Of a DNA stretch of 64,000 bases, positions 52,719-60,237 are shown piece by piece. The number at the start of each line of letters is the position of its first letter. The stretch's first letter is position 1. Position numbers and translations under genes: made by a program. Below the pieces are notes generated by a model that made no database searches, was not told where the DNA came from, and saw only the letters and a list, made by a program, of their open reading frames with translations. This DNA is from Nitrospira sp. (GTDB lineage: Bacteria > Nitrospirota > Nitrospiria > Nitrospirales > Nitrospiraceae), in NCBI GenBank assembly GCA_024998565.1, contig JACOEM010000001.1:310001-374000 (forward strand), written 5' to 3'.

Positions 52719-52775
52719 TTACTTCTTCTTCGCTGCCTTCTTCGCTGGTTTCTTCGCTGCCTTCTTCGTTGCCAA
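52719..52775 (-). CDS. 18-residue Lys/Ala-rich peptide (histone H1 tail-like)
   Basis: From a TTG at 52775 the frame reads MATKKAAKKPAKKAAKKK and stops. A GGAGGTGA ribosome binding site lies eight bases upstream, and a strong terminator follows 17 bases after the stop. The sequence is the AAKK/PAKK repeat of histone H1-like DNA-binding tails. A GTG three codons upstream is possible but sits on the binding site. It lies 53 bases after the winged-helix gene on the same strand, so both probably share the promoter at 53367. It is too short for normal gene finding. It is either a real nucleic-acid-binding micropeptide or a leader; the binding site and terminator argue that it is translated. Confidence 0.6.
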   Translation of the reverse strand: MATKKAAKKPAKKAAKKK

Positions 52776-52828
52776 GACTCTCACCTCCCTTCACACATTT
52801 AGAGTTGATATGAACTTCTTCCGCCCGC

Positions 52829-53338
52829 TTACACTACTGCCGTTAACTCCTGGGTCATCACCGCAAACGTGTTCGGTCCGACTTTCTGGAATCGCTTATC
52901 CCGCTTCAATGAAGTCGCCACAGACGTCAATGGTGTCTTGCCCTTGATCTGCAAACCGCCCTCCAGCAGGCGCTGCAAAAGCTCCTTGGCATGCATCGGC
53001 CGGCTGGCTTCGCGGAGAATCTGATAGGCAGCCTCCGGGACGCTCTTTCCGACATACTTGCTTTTGCCGAGCAGGATTTCGCGCGATTGGTCCGTAACAT
53101 CGGTCACGGGGAGCGGCCGAATACCCTTTTCATCGGTAATAATCTGGCTGGAGAGGCTTGCCAGCTTGGCCTTGTCGGCTTCAACGCGATACAGCGTTTC
53201 CGCCAGCTCCAAGTACTTCTTGATCATCGCGATTTCGTCGTCGAGCCGACGCCGCTTTTTCTCAAGCTCCTGGTAGCGATTCCGATAGGCGCTGATCCGC
53301 TGCTCTAGGCCCACCAGAATGTCGGTCAATTCTTCCAC
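52829..53338 (-). CDS. Coiled-coil protein with HARE-type winged-helix domain
   Basis: A 169-residue protein from a GTG at 53338, chosen because GAGG lies eight bases upstream; codons further up overlap the promoter. Residues 1-60 are a coiled coil (LEQRISAYRNRYQELEKKRRRLDDEIAMIKKYLELAE). Residues about 105-165 look like the HARE-HTH fold (AAYQILREASRPMHAKELLQRLLEGGL, TSVATSLKRDKRFQKVGPNTFAV), a winged helix found in RpoE-delta, ASXL and some restriction-linked proteins. It is probably a DNA-binding regulator or nucleoid protein. It is transcribed with the Lys/Ala peptide. Confidence 0.75.
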   Translation of the reverse strand: MEELTDILVGLEQRISAYRNRYQELEKKRRRLDDEIAMIKKYLELAETLYRVEADKAKLASLSSQIITDEKGIRPLPVTDVTDQSREILLGKSKYVGKSVPEAAYQILREASRPMHAKELLQRLLEGGLQIKGKTPLTSVATSLKRDKRFQKVGPNTFAVMTQELTAVV

Positions 53339-53360
53339 AAGCAAGTCCTCAATAAAGCAT

Positions 53361-53403
53361 ACTTGCTTTATAGCAAGTGATTCATTTTCTGTCAAGTGAT
53401 TCA
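53361..53403 (-). promoter_or_regulatory. Strong promoter with repeats for the winged-helix/peptide unit
   Basis: On the minus strand TTGACA (53395-53390) and TATAAA (53372-53367) are 17 bases apart, almost consensus. The direct repeat AAGTGATTCA at 53375-53384 and 53394-53403 covers the spacer and -35 box. An inverted repeat ACTTGCT/AGCAAGT (53361-53367, 53372-53378) surrounds the -10 box. These are likely regulator binding sites, possibly autoregulatory. Confidence 0.75.
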
Positions 53404-53588
53404 AAATAACTATTTGATCGCATTCTCCGCGTGCACAAGCCGAATGCATACAATGCCTAGCCAAGCCTTGCCATACAAGAACAAGCTATTAGCATATTGT
53501 TATTTTTCAACGTGTTACGGTGAATTGCCAGATTAAGGAGAAGTCCTAGGCGGAACCTGGAGGCGAGTCATGCTAGGATGCAGAATCT

Positions 53589-54410
53589 ATGCAGACATCG
53601 AAGCGTCCTTCTTCAGAAGACCGCACCTTGTTTCTTGCGACCGCGATTAGAGCAGCGGAAGCGGCCGGAACCGTGCTCCTGGAACATGCCCGCTCCGGAT
53701 TTCGGATCGACTATAAGGCAGCCATCAATCTTGTGACGGATGCGGATCGAGGCGCCGAAGAAAGCATCGTGCGCACCATTCTTTCCGCCCACCCGTCCCA
53801 CCGGATCCTTGCGGAGGAACGCGGGGAAGACGGGGCCACAGACTCGCCCTATCGATGGATTATCGATCCCCTGGACGGCACCACCAACTTCGCCCATGGC
53901 TTCCCGTTTTACTCCGTCTCGATCGGCCTGGAATGTGACGGGGAATGCATCGTGGGTGTCGTGCTGGACCCGGTTCGCGGTGAGTTATTCACCGCTGTTT
54001 TGGGACAGGGCGCGTACCTGAACGGCGAACGCCTTCGCGTGTCGACGATTGAGACGCTCGAATACTCGCTGCTGGTCACCGGCTTCGCATACAACATCCG
54101 TGAGACCACCAACAATAATCTCGACCACTTTTCCCGCATCTCACTTCGCGCACAGGGCGTGCGCCGCACCGGTTCAGCCGCATTGGATCTCAGCTATGTC
54201 GCGGCCGGCCGATTTGACGGATACTGGGAAGTGAAACTGAGTCCATGGGACATGGCCGCCGGTGTTGTGATTCTCCGGGAGGCCGGGGGTGTGGTGTCGG
54301 GCTTCAGCAGGGACCGATTTTCATTGTACGGACAGGAGCTTGTCGCCACCAACGGGCGCATTCACGAACACTTGCTTCGCGCCATCAACCAGCACCCCGA
54401 TCCTCACTGA
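53589..54410 (+). CDS. Inositol monophosphatase family protein (SuhB-like)
   Basis: A 273-residue Mg-dependent phosphatase. Metal-site motifs are EERGED (first acidic cluster), WIIDPLDGTTNFAHGFPFY (DPxDGT) and WDMAAGVVILREAGG. These match inositol-1-monophosphatase and SuhB; the substrate might also be a histidinol- or sugar-phosphate. The ATG at 53589 has no strong binding site. It is divergent from the winged-helix unit. Confidence 0.93.
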   Translation: MQTSKRPSSEDRTLFLATAIRAAEAAGTVLLEHARSGFRIDYKAAINLVTDADRGAEESIVRTILSAHPSHRILAEERGEDGATDSPYRWIIDPLDGTTNFAHGFPFYSVSIGLECDGECIVGVVLDPVRGELFTAVLGQGAYLNGERLRVSTIETLEYSLLVTGFAYNIRETTNNNLDHFSRISLRAQGVRRTGSAALDLSYVAAGRFDGYWEVKLSPWDMAAGVVILREAGGVVSGFSRDRFSLYGQELVATNGRIHEHLLRAINQHPDPH

Positions 54411-54554
54411 TCAGCATCGATTCCAGCCGGCGACTCTCGAGCAACTCATCTCCGACGGCGGACACCACACGCCGCCGGCCGTCCCATGTACAGCGCAATC
54501 TTCGATGCGGTATCATGCCGCTCTCACCTGTCAGACTGAAGGAGCGCACGCACC

Positions 54555-54824
54555 ATGGCAAGCCAAGTCCCTCCGCAGAAACCAGTCACCTCGGCGGCGA
54601 ATCCGCAGGATGTCTGGGACGTCGAACTCTTACATGTCCACGTGTCACGCAAAGGACAACTCGTCAATGCCGAGTGGGCGCTGCATCCTCAGATTAAGGC
54701 AGACTTGAGTGCCGAAGAATGGAAAGAGCTCGGCGAGCTGATGAGCAAAGTCACCACCATCGTCGGACACCGTTTTTCTCAGGCCCTCGGCGAGACCGAT
54801 CCCACCCCGCCGGGTAACGCCTGA
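54555..54824 (+). CDS. Small protein of unknown function (89 residues)
   Basis: A soluble acidic protein with an AAGGAG site about ten bases before the ATG. The core VWDVELLHVHVSRKGQLVNAEWAL followed by LSAEEWKELGELMSKVTTIVGHRFSQAL suggests two strands and a helix. I do not recognise the family; codon use and binding site support a real gene. It lies between suhB-like and AhpD-like genes on the same strand. Confidence 0.7.
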   Translation: MASQVPPQKPVTSAANPQDVWDVELLHVHVSRKGQLVNAEWALHPQIKADLSAEEWKELGELMSKVTTIVGHRFSQALGETDPTPPGNA

Positions 54825-54912
54825 CGATCGGGCACTGAAAAACCGCTGATCGCTCGCCGACGTCATATCGGGTCCGGAGCGAACCACACCTACTCACCCT
54901 GCGAGGCTATCC

Positions 54913-55245
54913 ATGGACTGCTATTACCACTCGAAAGATCTCGGCAAATTCGGAGACATGGGGAAAGGCAACCCGGTCTTGTGGGAAAAGTTCATGAGTT
55001 ATTACAGCGCCGTCTTCGCGGAAGGGGCGCTCACGGAACGGGAAAAGGCGCTGATCGCGCTCGGCGTGGCCCATGCCGTGCAATGCCCGTACTGCATCGA
55101 TGCATACACACAGGCCTGCCTGGAAAAGGGATCGAATACCGAAGAAATGACCGAAGCGGTCCACGTGGCCTGCGCCATTCGCGGTGGCGCATCACTCGTG
55201 CACGGGGTACAGATGCGAAACGTCGCTGAGAAGCTGTCCATGTAG
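54913..55245 (+). CDS. AhpD/carboxymuconolactone-decarboxylase-like protein (arsenosugar-associated type)
   Basis: A 110-residue helical protein with the peroxidase-type CxxC motif (VQCPYCIDAYTQACLEKG) and the EREKALIALGVAHAV helix. The opening (YYHSKDLGKFGDMGKGNP) and the end (IRGGASLVHGVQMRN) match the subgroup annotated as arsenosugar-biosynthesis-associated peroxidase-like protein, from memory. No ArsM or ArsS homologue is next to it; the neighbouring radical SAM enzyme belongs to another family. It likely handles peroxide or thiol redox chemistry. Confidence 0.87.
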   Translation: MDCYYHSKDLGKFGDMGKGNPVLWEKFMSYYSAVFAEGALTEREKALIALGVAHAVQCPYCIDAYTQACLEKGSNTEEMTEAVHVACAIRGGASLVHGVQMRNVAEKLSM

Positions 55246-55281
55246 GGGAGGGGAGAAAACCGAAGAGGTCGCAGAATCCGC

Positions 55282-57147
55282 TCAGTGGTAGGGGTGCTCG
55301 GGGATCGCCAGCGTAAAATACTTCCCGCGCTCTTCGTACAGAATACGACGACTCGTTAAGATGCCCAGCGCCTCTGTCAGCTCATCTTCCGAACATACCC
55401 TGTCACGCGTTGCGTCGTTCAGCGCTGCGCGAATCTGATCCCGACTTTTCGCAGCCTCGTTGCAGGCCTCGATGATGCCCGCCGCCGGCCAGTCGTACCG
55501 TTGCCTCGTGGGCATTTGTGGATTACGACCATCGTAGATCGTGACATACTCCATGGCCTTGGAGTAATACAAAAACGGCCGGTCGCTGCTGCGCGCCAGC
55601 CGCTGCCATTCCTCCACCAAACCGGTCAATTCCTGATAGACATGGGGATCCACCGGCCAGTCGTCGAGTTCATACTCGAAATCATAGGCGATCTTGCGCA
55701 GATCGACGCGCGCCGCATCATACACATACTCATAGGCTGTCCCCGGACCCGTGATGCGCACGCCGTACTCATGCGGTCTCGTAAAGTAGGGACTGAACCG
55801 TTGCAACCAGAACTTCCCGGTCGCTTCCGGCGCCTGCAAATGGAACAGGGACGGCAGAAGATCGATCTGCCGCCGATAGTCTTCATTCGTCTCGCCGGGA
55901 AAGCCGAGCAGAATATTCCAGGATACCGACACTCGGTAGTAACAACTCCACTTGAGGCAAATGATGTTCTGCATGGGCGTTACGCCCTTGTCCATCGCTT
56001 TCAACTGCGAGAGACTGAGGCTTTCCAAGCCGGGCTGCATGCACTTCACGCCCCCCACGGCCAGCGTCCGGATCTGGCTCTTCTGCAGATTGCTCTTGGT
56101 TTCGATAAACACATCCAGATCGCAGTGCTCGGCGGCAAACCGGCCGAACAGGTTCTCGACATATTTCATATCGATGATGTTGTCCACCAGCCGGAACCGT
56201 GTCGTATCGTAGCGACTCGACAGATACGCCATCTCGCGAGCGACCTGTTCAGACGACTTCGCCCGGAATTTCATGCTCTGCGCATTCAGCCCGCAGAAGG
56301 TGCAATGGTGCTTCTCGCCCCACCAACAACCGCGTGAGCCCTCATACAACAGAATACGATCCAGCCCGCGCGACGCCTCGGTGCCGAGCTCGGCCAGCAG
56401 GTGATAGTAGTCGTCGTAGTCCGGCGGGCCGGTCTGCGCGAACTCCGTAAAGAGCGCAGTATTCGGCTCACATCGAATGTCGCCCTGCTCCCGATACGTC
56501 ACGCCTTTCGGGCAGGGTCCGTTCGATCCGCTCAAGATATGGGTCACCAATGCGGGGAATGTCACCTCACCTTCACCCACGACTACATGGTCGATGAACG
56601 GAAAGGCGCGAAAATATTCCAGCCCCATCTCGCCGTCATAGTTGGCGCCACCGAACACGATCTTCACGTCCGGATACAAATCCTTGATGAGCTTCGCCAT
56701 CGTCAGGCTGGCCACGTTTTGATCAAACGTGGACGTGAACCCCACGATCTTGTACTGGCCCCAATCGATGCCGGTCATGGCTCCGGTCAGGAATTGCGGC
56801 GCGGTCCGCGTGGCCATCTCCTCGAAGAACGAAATCGGCTGGCCGCTCTCCCGGGCAATCTGCTCAAACACCGGCTTGAACACCCGCGGATACTCAGCCC
56901 GTTTGGGGTTGTCGCGAAACAGCAGATAGGAGAAGAGCCACTCGCCGAACAGCGCGCGTTTCTCGCAAATCGATTCGTAGAGAGGAATCCCGATCTTGTG
57001 CGCGAATCGCACATTGAGGTGATGGCAATCGACCCCGATACCCTTCGCTTTCAACAGCGCCGACAGCGTGCCCAACTGGATGGAGGGATACTTCGAAAAG
57101 CTGAAGGGCATGTTGACGAGCGCCACCTGGGCCTGAGAGCTACTCAT
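55282..57147 (-). CDS. B12-binding radical SAM enzyme, RiPP maturation type
   Basis: A 621-residue enzyme. The N-terminal part (about 90-210) is a B12-binding-like Rossmann region (VGFTSTFDQNVASLTMAKLI, KIVFGGANYDGEMG, VVVGEGEVTFPALV). The radical SAM domain has the cluster motif EGSRGCWWGEKHHCTFCGLN (CX7CX2C), characteristic of the ribosomal-peptide maturation radical SAM protein 1 group (TIGR03975, recollection). The C-terminal 150 residues are a winged-helix-like region. Family members C-methylate or otherwise modify peptides encoded next to them. It overlaps by eight bases a 69-codon gene that is the obvious precursor candidate. It is convergent with the AhpD-like gene. Confidence 0.88.
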   Translation of the reverse strand: MSSSQAQVALVNMPFSFSKYPSIQLGTLSALLKAKGIGVDCHHLNVRFAHKIGIPLYESICEKRALFGEWLFSYLLFRDNPKRAEYPRVFKPVFEQIARESGQPISFFEEMATRTAPQFLTGAMTGIDWGQYKIVGFTSTFDQNVASLTMAKLIKDLYPDVKIVFGGANYDGEMGLEYFRAFPFIDHVVVGEGEVTFPALVTHILSGSNGPCPKGVTYREQGDIRCEPNTALFTEFAQTGPPDYDDYYHLLAELGTEASRGLDRILLYEGSRGCWWGEKHHCTFCGLNAQSMKFRAKSSEQVAREMAYLSSRYDTTRFRLVDNIIDMKYVENLFGRFAAEHCDLDVFIETKSNLQKSQIRTLAVGGVKCMQPGLESLSLSQLKAMDKGVTPMQNIICLKWSCYYRVSVSWNILLGFPGETNEDYRRQIDLLPSLFHLQAPEATGKFWLQRFSPYFTRPHEYGVRITGPGTAYEYVYDAARVDLRKIAYDFEYELDDWPVDPHVYQELTGLVEEWQRLARSSDRPFLYYSKAMEYVTIYDGRNPQMPTRQRYDWPAAGIIEACNEAAKSRDQIRAALNDATRDRVCSEDELTEALGILTSRRILYEERGKYFTLAIPEHPYH

Positions 57148-57349
57148 AAGATCCCCAATCCAGCCGGCACAAGGCGGGGGCCAAACCCGGATAAGTCAGG
57201 GACATCGTCACGAGACAGTCGAGACCGAAGCTCGCCGCGGGCGCCCGCAGAGAGGACGACGCAGGCGTATTCACCGCGATCCGTCGAGGAGGTCGAACGA
57301 GAACGTCCGCGCCGAGCGAGAGGATCGGCTGTCGCAGTAGATGCGCCAT
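57140..57349 (-). CDS. 69-residue protein, candidate RiPP precursor
   Basis: The ATG at 57349 has an AGGAGA site five to seven bases upstream. The gene starts 12 bases after phhB and overlaps the radical SAM gene by eight bases, so it is a genuine operon member. The protein has a basic N-terminal half (HLLRQPILSLGADVLVRPPRR), a small-residue linker (NTPASSSLRAPAAS) and a C-terminal part with two cysteines and aromatic residues (CLVTMSLTYPGLAPALCRLD, ending WGSYE). A leader-core layout is possible. I recognise no Nif11 or nitrile-hydratase leader. Being a substrate is inferred from position only. Confidence 0.55.
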   Translation of the reverse strand: MAHLLRQPILSLGADVLVRPPRRIAVNTPASSSLRAPAASFGLDCLVTMSLTYPGLAPALCRLDWGSYE

Positions 57350-57361
57350 GACTTCTCCTGG

Positions 57362-57709
57362 TTAGGTCCCCGCCCGGAACGGTTCAAACTCTCGATCCGC
57401 TTTGGCAGCCAGGTAAAAATCGCTCTCCGTGAGCCCATTGATTTTGTGCGTCCAAATCTCCACCTTGCACTTGCCCCAGGCCACGTACAGATCCGGATGA
57501 TGCCCCTCGGCCTCGGCCACTGCGCCGACCTTGTTCGCAAAGGCCAGCGACTGCGCAAAATCCTTGAATGTATACAGCCGCTCGAGATGGCCTTGGGCGT
57601 TCAACGCCCACCCACGCCCCAACTCTTGCAACAAGGTCTGTGTACGATCGGCGGGGAGGGGAGGGACTCCGCCTCGACAGGGAATACATTTATTGTCGGC
57701 CAGACTCAT
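57362..57709 (-). CDS. phhB: Pterin-4a-carbinolamine dehydratase
   Basis: A 115-residue protein from the ATG at 57709 with an AAGGAG site. The family signature is seen in FKDFAQSLAFANKVGAVAEAEGHHPDLYVAWGKCKVEIWTH: the EGHHPD histidines and following strands form the active site. It normally regenerates tetrahydrobiopterin. No aromatic hydroxylase gene is nearby; in many bacteria the protein occurs alone. An N-terminal CIPCRGG segment is common in bacterial forms. It is probably co-transcribed with the radical SAM gene. Confidence 0.92.
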   Translation of the reverse strand: MSLADNKCIPCRGGVPPLPADRTQTLLQELGRGWALNAQGHLERLYTFKDFAQSLAFANKVGAVAEAEGHHPDLYVAWGKCKVEIWTHKINGLTESDFYLAAKADREFEPFRAGT

Positions 57710-57795
57710 GACATCTCCTTCGCAGACGGTGACAGCCCTTGGTCGTTTCAAGCAGAGGCTATTCTACGAGTTGCCCGTTCGGTCCCGCAACCGCC

Positions 57796-58284
57796 CTATC
57801 GCCCTGACGGTTGCGCGACCCTGCGTTCATCCATCACGGCATGCCCCCGTTCGAAAAAGAGCCCTCGATTGATGTCGCCCAGGCTGACCATCCCGACCAA
57901 TGTCCCCTTTTCGACCACCGGAATCCGGCGAAAATTCTTCAGGCCCATATAGGACGCGGCCTCAAGCACCGGGGTCCGTGGCGTCACCGTCAGCGGATTC
58001 AGGCTCATGACCTCCTCGACTCGTTGAGTGAGGACATCCGCGTACCCTTCCTCCATCTCGACAAAATCCCGGCTGTGCACATTGTCATGAATATATTCGC
58101 CGTAATTGGGATAGAGCGGAATCAAAACATCGCGCAACGTCACCATGCCGATCAAGAGCTCGCCGTCCTCGACGACCGGAATGGCACCGCAATGACGACT
58201 CAGCATCTTGGTGACCACGCTACGGACCGACTCATTTCTCCTGGCCGTGACCACCCCGGTAGACATGACATCCTGGACAAGCAT
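57796..58284 (-). CDS. CBS-domain pair protein
   Basis: A 162-residue protein made of two CBS motifs. The first is MLVQDVMSTGVVTARRNESVRSVVTKML with CGAIPVVEDGELLIGMVTLRD; the second is VEEVMSLNPLTVTPRTPVLEAASYM with FRRIPVVEKGTLVGMVSLGD. The pair usually binds adenosyl ligands such as AMP or ATP. There is no other domain. The ATG at 58284 has an AAAGGAGG site seven bases upstream. The region 58285-58586 upstream holds only the presumed promoter; I found no clear elements in it. Confidence 0.94.
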   Translation of the reverse strand: MLVQDVMSTGVVTARRNESVRSVVTKMLSRHCGAIPVVEDGELLIGMVTLRDVLIPLYPNYGEYIHDNVHSRDFVEMEEGYADVLTQRVEEVMSLNPLTVTPRTPVLEAASYMGLKNFRRIPVVEKGTLVGMVSLGDINRGLFFERGHAVMDERRVAQPSGR

Positions 58285-58586
58285 GGCAGCCTCCTTTCAC
58301 ACAGGGCGACTCGTAGAGGAGTCACCGGAAGGGGAATGTATTCTGCATCATCACTCGCTCTGATCCATGCCACCTCCGACCACATCATCCGATCATGACA
58401 GAACCGGGACCGGGTCTGCCCTTCACCATCATACCAACTCACCGGAGAATGGGCCCCTCGGCGTTCTTTGCAGACTTATGCGAAATATGGTAGGGAAGTG
58501 GGGTTCGAAAAGAAAGCCCCTCCCTGCAACCGGTCGACGCAGGATCGGGGAGGGCCCTCTCCCAGGGCATCTCACGCGAGGTCGCT

Positions 58587-59261
58587 ATCGCCACCGTCCT
58601 TCGCATCGGTCATCGGGGAGCCGCCGGCCACGCCCCCGAGAACACCCTCGCCGCTATTTGGAAAGCCCGCTCGTTTCACGCAGATCTCATCGAAATCGAT
58701 CTCCGCGCAACCAGCGACGGTCATCTTGTATTGCTGCACGACGACACCATCGACCGCACCACCAACAAGAGCGGACACGTGTCCGAGATGTCGCTCGAGC
58801 AGATACAACGGCTCGATGCGGGGAACTGGCAGCGTGTCCCCACGCTGGAGGAAGCCTTGGACGTGGCGGGGCGCGCCGTCGGGATGATTCTCGAACTCAA
58901 AGTGGAGGGAATCGGCAACGAGGCCTGCGCGATCGTCAAGCGCACCGGCTTCCCCGGACCGTTGATCTACGCGTCGTTTCTGATGCCGGAGCTGCAGCGC
59001 GTACGGCACACCGATCCCGACGCGAAGATCATGGTCTTGCAGCACCGCCGGCTGCCGCCGGACCCTGTGGCGGATGTCGTCGCGTTGGATGCCTCCCATG
59101 TCGGGCTCCACTTTTCGACGGTCACACCCATCTTGCTGCAGACGTACCACAACCTCGGACGACAGGTCTTCGTGTACACCGTGAATGAACCGCAGGACAT
59201 CCAACGCATGCGCAACCTGGGCGTGGACGGCATCATTTCCGACTTTCCGGACCGCATCTGA
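58587..59261 (+). CDS. Glycerophosphodiester phosphodiesterase, start codon unresolved
   Basis: The protein hydrolyses glycerophosphodiesters to glycerol-3-phosphate. The family opening GHRGAAGHAPENTLAAIW begins at 58608, followed by DLIEIDLRATSDGHLVLLHDDTIDRTT, ILELKVEG, and near the end VYTVNEPQDIQRMRNLGVDGIISDFPD. The conserved HRGA segment starts well upstream of the first ATG/GTG/TTG in this frame (TTG at 58731), and there is no such codon between it and the stop at about 58491. I set the start at an ATC with GAGG five bases before it; CTG at about 58527 is another option. A sequence error or rare initiation codon is likely. The catalytic domain looks complete. Confidence 0.82.
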   Translation: MATVLRIGHRGAAGHAPENTLAAIWKARSFHADLIEIDLRATSDGHLVLLHDDTIDRTTNKSGHVSEMSLEQIQRLDAGNWQRVPTLEEALDVAGRAVGMILELKVEGIGNEACAIVKRTGFPGPLIYASFLMPELQRVRHTDPDAKIMVLQHRRLPPDPVADVVALDASHVGLHFSTVTPILLQTYHNLGRQVFVYTVNEPQDIQRMRNLGVDGIISDFPDRI

Positions 59262-59353
59262 ACTCGGCACAGAGCAGATGGCTGATGGCCTATGGCTCGG
59301 AAAGAGAACGGCCCCGTCACTGTTCTGGGCGATAAGCCATTTGCTATTGGCTC

Positions 59354-59889
59354 TTAAGATGCACGGAGCTTCACCACGATCTGCTGGGCAGCGACGCTAT
59401 TCGGCACCACGATATGGCGGTCATCGACCGTCTTCACCAAAATATAGCCCATGGTCATCTCATCGATCACGCCGGTTTCGAGTCCGGTCGGTGCAGACAG
59501 TTGCACACGATTGCCCCCTCGAAGGGCTGATAGAACAGCAAGGCGAAGCCGGACAACCAAGTTGCTGAGGGTGGTCTGCGCCGCCAAACCGAAGAGGATC
59601 GACGCCACACCGGCACTCGCCAGCAACGCCGTCCCCACGGAGTGCAGTTGTGGGATCGCGTTGAAGTAGAGAATGACCGCCAGGGTATAGACCACCACTT
59701 GCCCCAACCTGATCAGCAGCGTCGATGCCGCCGGATCGCTCAGAAGATACGCCACCCGGCGCACGCCCAACCGGATCATACGAGCGAGGACCCAGGCAAT
59801 CAGGATACATAAGAACGCGTAAAACGCAGCCCGACCAAAGTGGCAGGATTGATGAAATCTCCACGAACAAATACGTCAAGAAAAGACAT
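59354..59889 (-). pseudogene. MscS-family mechanosensitive channel, split by a one-base frameshift
   Basis: The part from the ATG at 59779 encodes MscS-type sequence: GVASILFGLAAQTTLSNLVVRLRLAV (pore helix) and the beta-domain with VDDRHIVVPNSVAAQQIV. In the same frame, coding sequence continues upstream (AAFYAFLCILIAWVLARM) but has no start. In another frame an ATG at 59889, with a GGAGG site, reads MSFLDVFVRGDFINPATLVG and then runs into a stop. One extra C in the CCC at 59831-59833 would join them into a 178-residue channel with three helices. So this is either a recent frameshift or a sequencing error. Confidence 0.75.
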
Positions 59890-59988
59890 AGGGACCTCCC
59901 ATGGCACGGCACGTGATCAGAACCAGCAACTCTTGGGACTGTATGCCATGGAAGAAGGAAGGAACAAGGGCGGAAGACCGGGTCGCAT

Positions 59989-60034
59989 AAAAAGCCACGG
60001 GCGACCCTACACTGCGGTGGGAGGTCGCCCGTGG
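59989..60034 (-). terminator. Rho-independent terminator reading on the minus strand
   Basis: A perfect 12-base stem (59995-60006 with 60023-60034, 16-base loop) is followed on the minus strand by C and five T residues. It would end a minus-strand transcript coming from 60035-61030 before it reaches the MscS gene, which hints at a transcript in the noncoding region or the end of the DUF4412 operon. Confidence 0.7.
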
Positions 60035-60162
60035 ATGGCGCTTGGGACGCCGAATGTCGATTATGTTGTCGGAGACACAGGACCCGGTCGAGAAGACGGG
60101 GTATCAGGATGTCCGTCGGGGGATAGTCTATCCCAGGAAACTTGTGTGCCTCGTGTTTGAAT

Positions 60163-60237
60163 CGAATCCTTCTCTTTTTCGGTGGCTGTTATCCGGTTAT
60201 CGGATAGTGCCGAGAGGCACAAGCCAGCGAAGGATCG
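60163..60237 (+). ncRNA. Candidate structured RNA with a three-way junction
   Basis: Four stems nest cleanly: an outer stem (60163-60172 with 60229-60237, one bulge), TGGCT/AGCCA (60183-60187, 60222-60226), TATCCG/CGGATA (60190-60195, 60201-60206) and TGCC/GGCA closed by a GAGA tetraloop (60208-60219). The GNRA loop favours plus-strand transcription. It matches no RNA family I know. It could also be a DNA palindrome cluster. Confidence 0.35.

Noticed and set aside
54913-57147. Arsenosugar pathway (AhpD-like protein plus radical SAM enzyme)
   Set aside because: The radical SAM protein has the RiPP-type CX7CX2C motif, not that of ArsS, and no arsenite methyltransferase is present.
58367-59188. 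273-codon plus-strand frame over the GDPD gene
   Set aside because: It is very Arg-rich, with no family features, while the overlapping frame encodes a clear GDPD domain.
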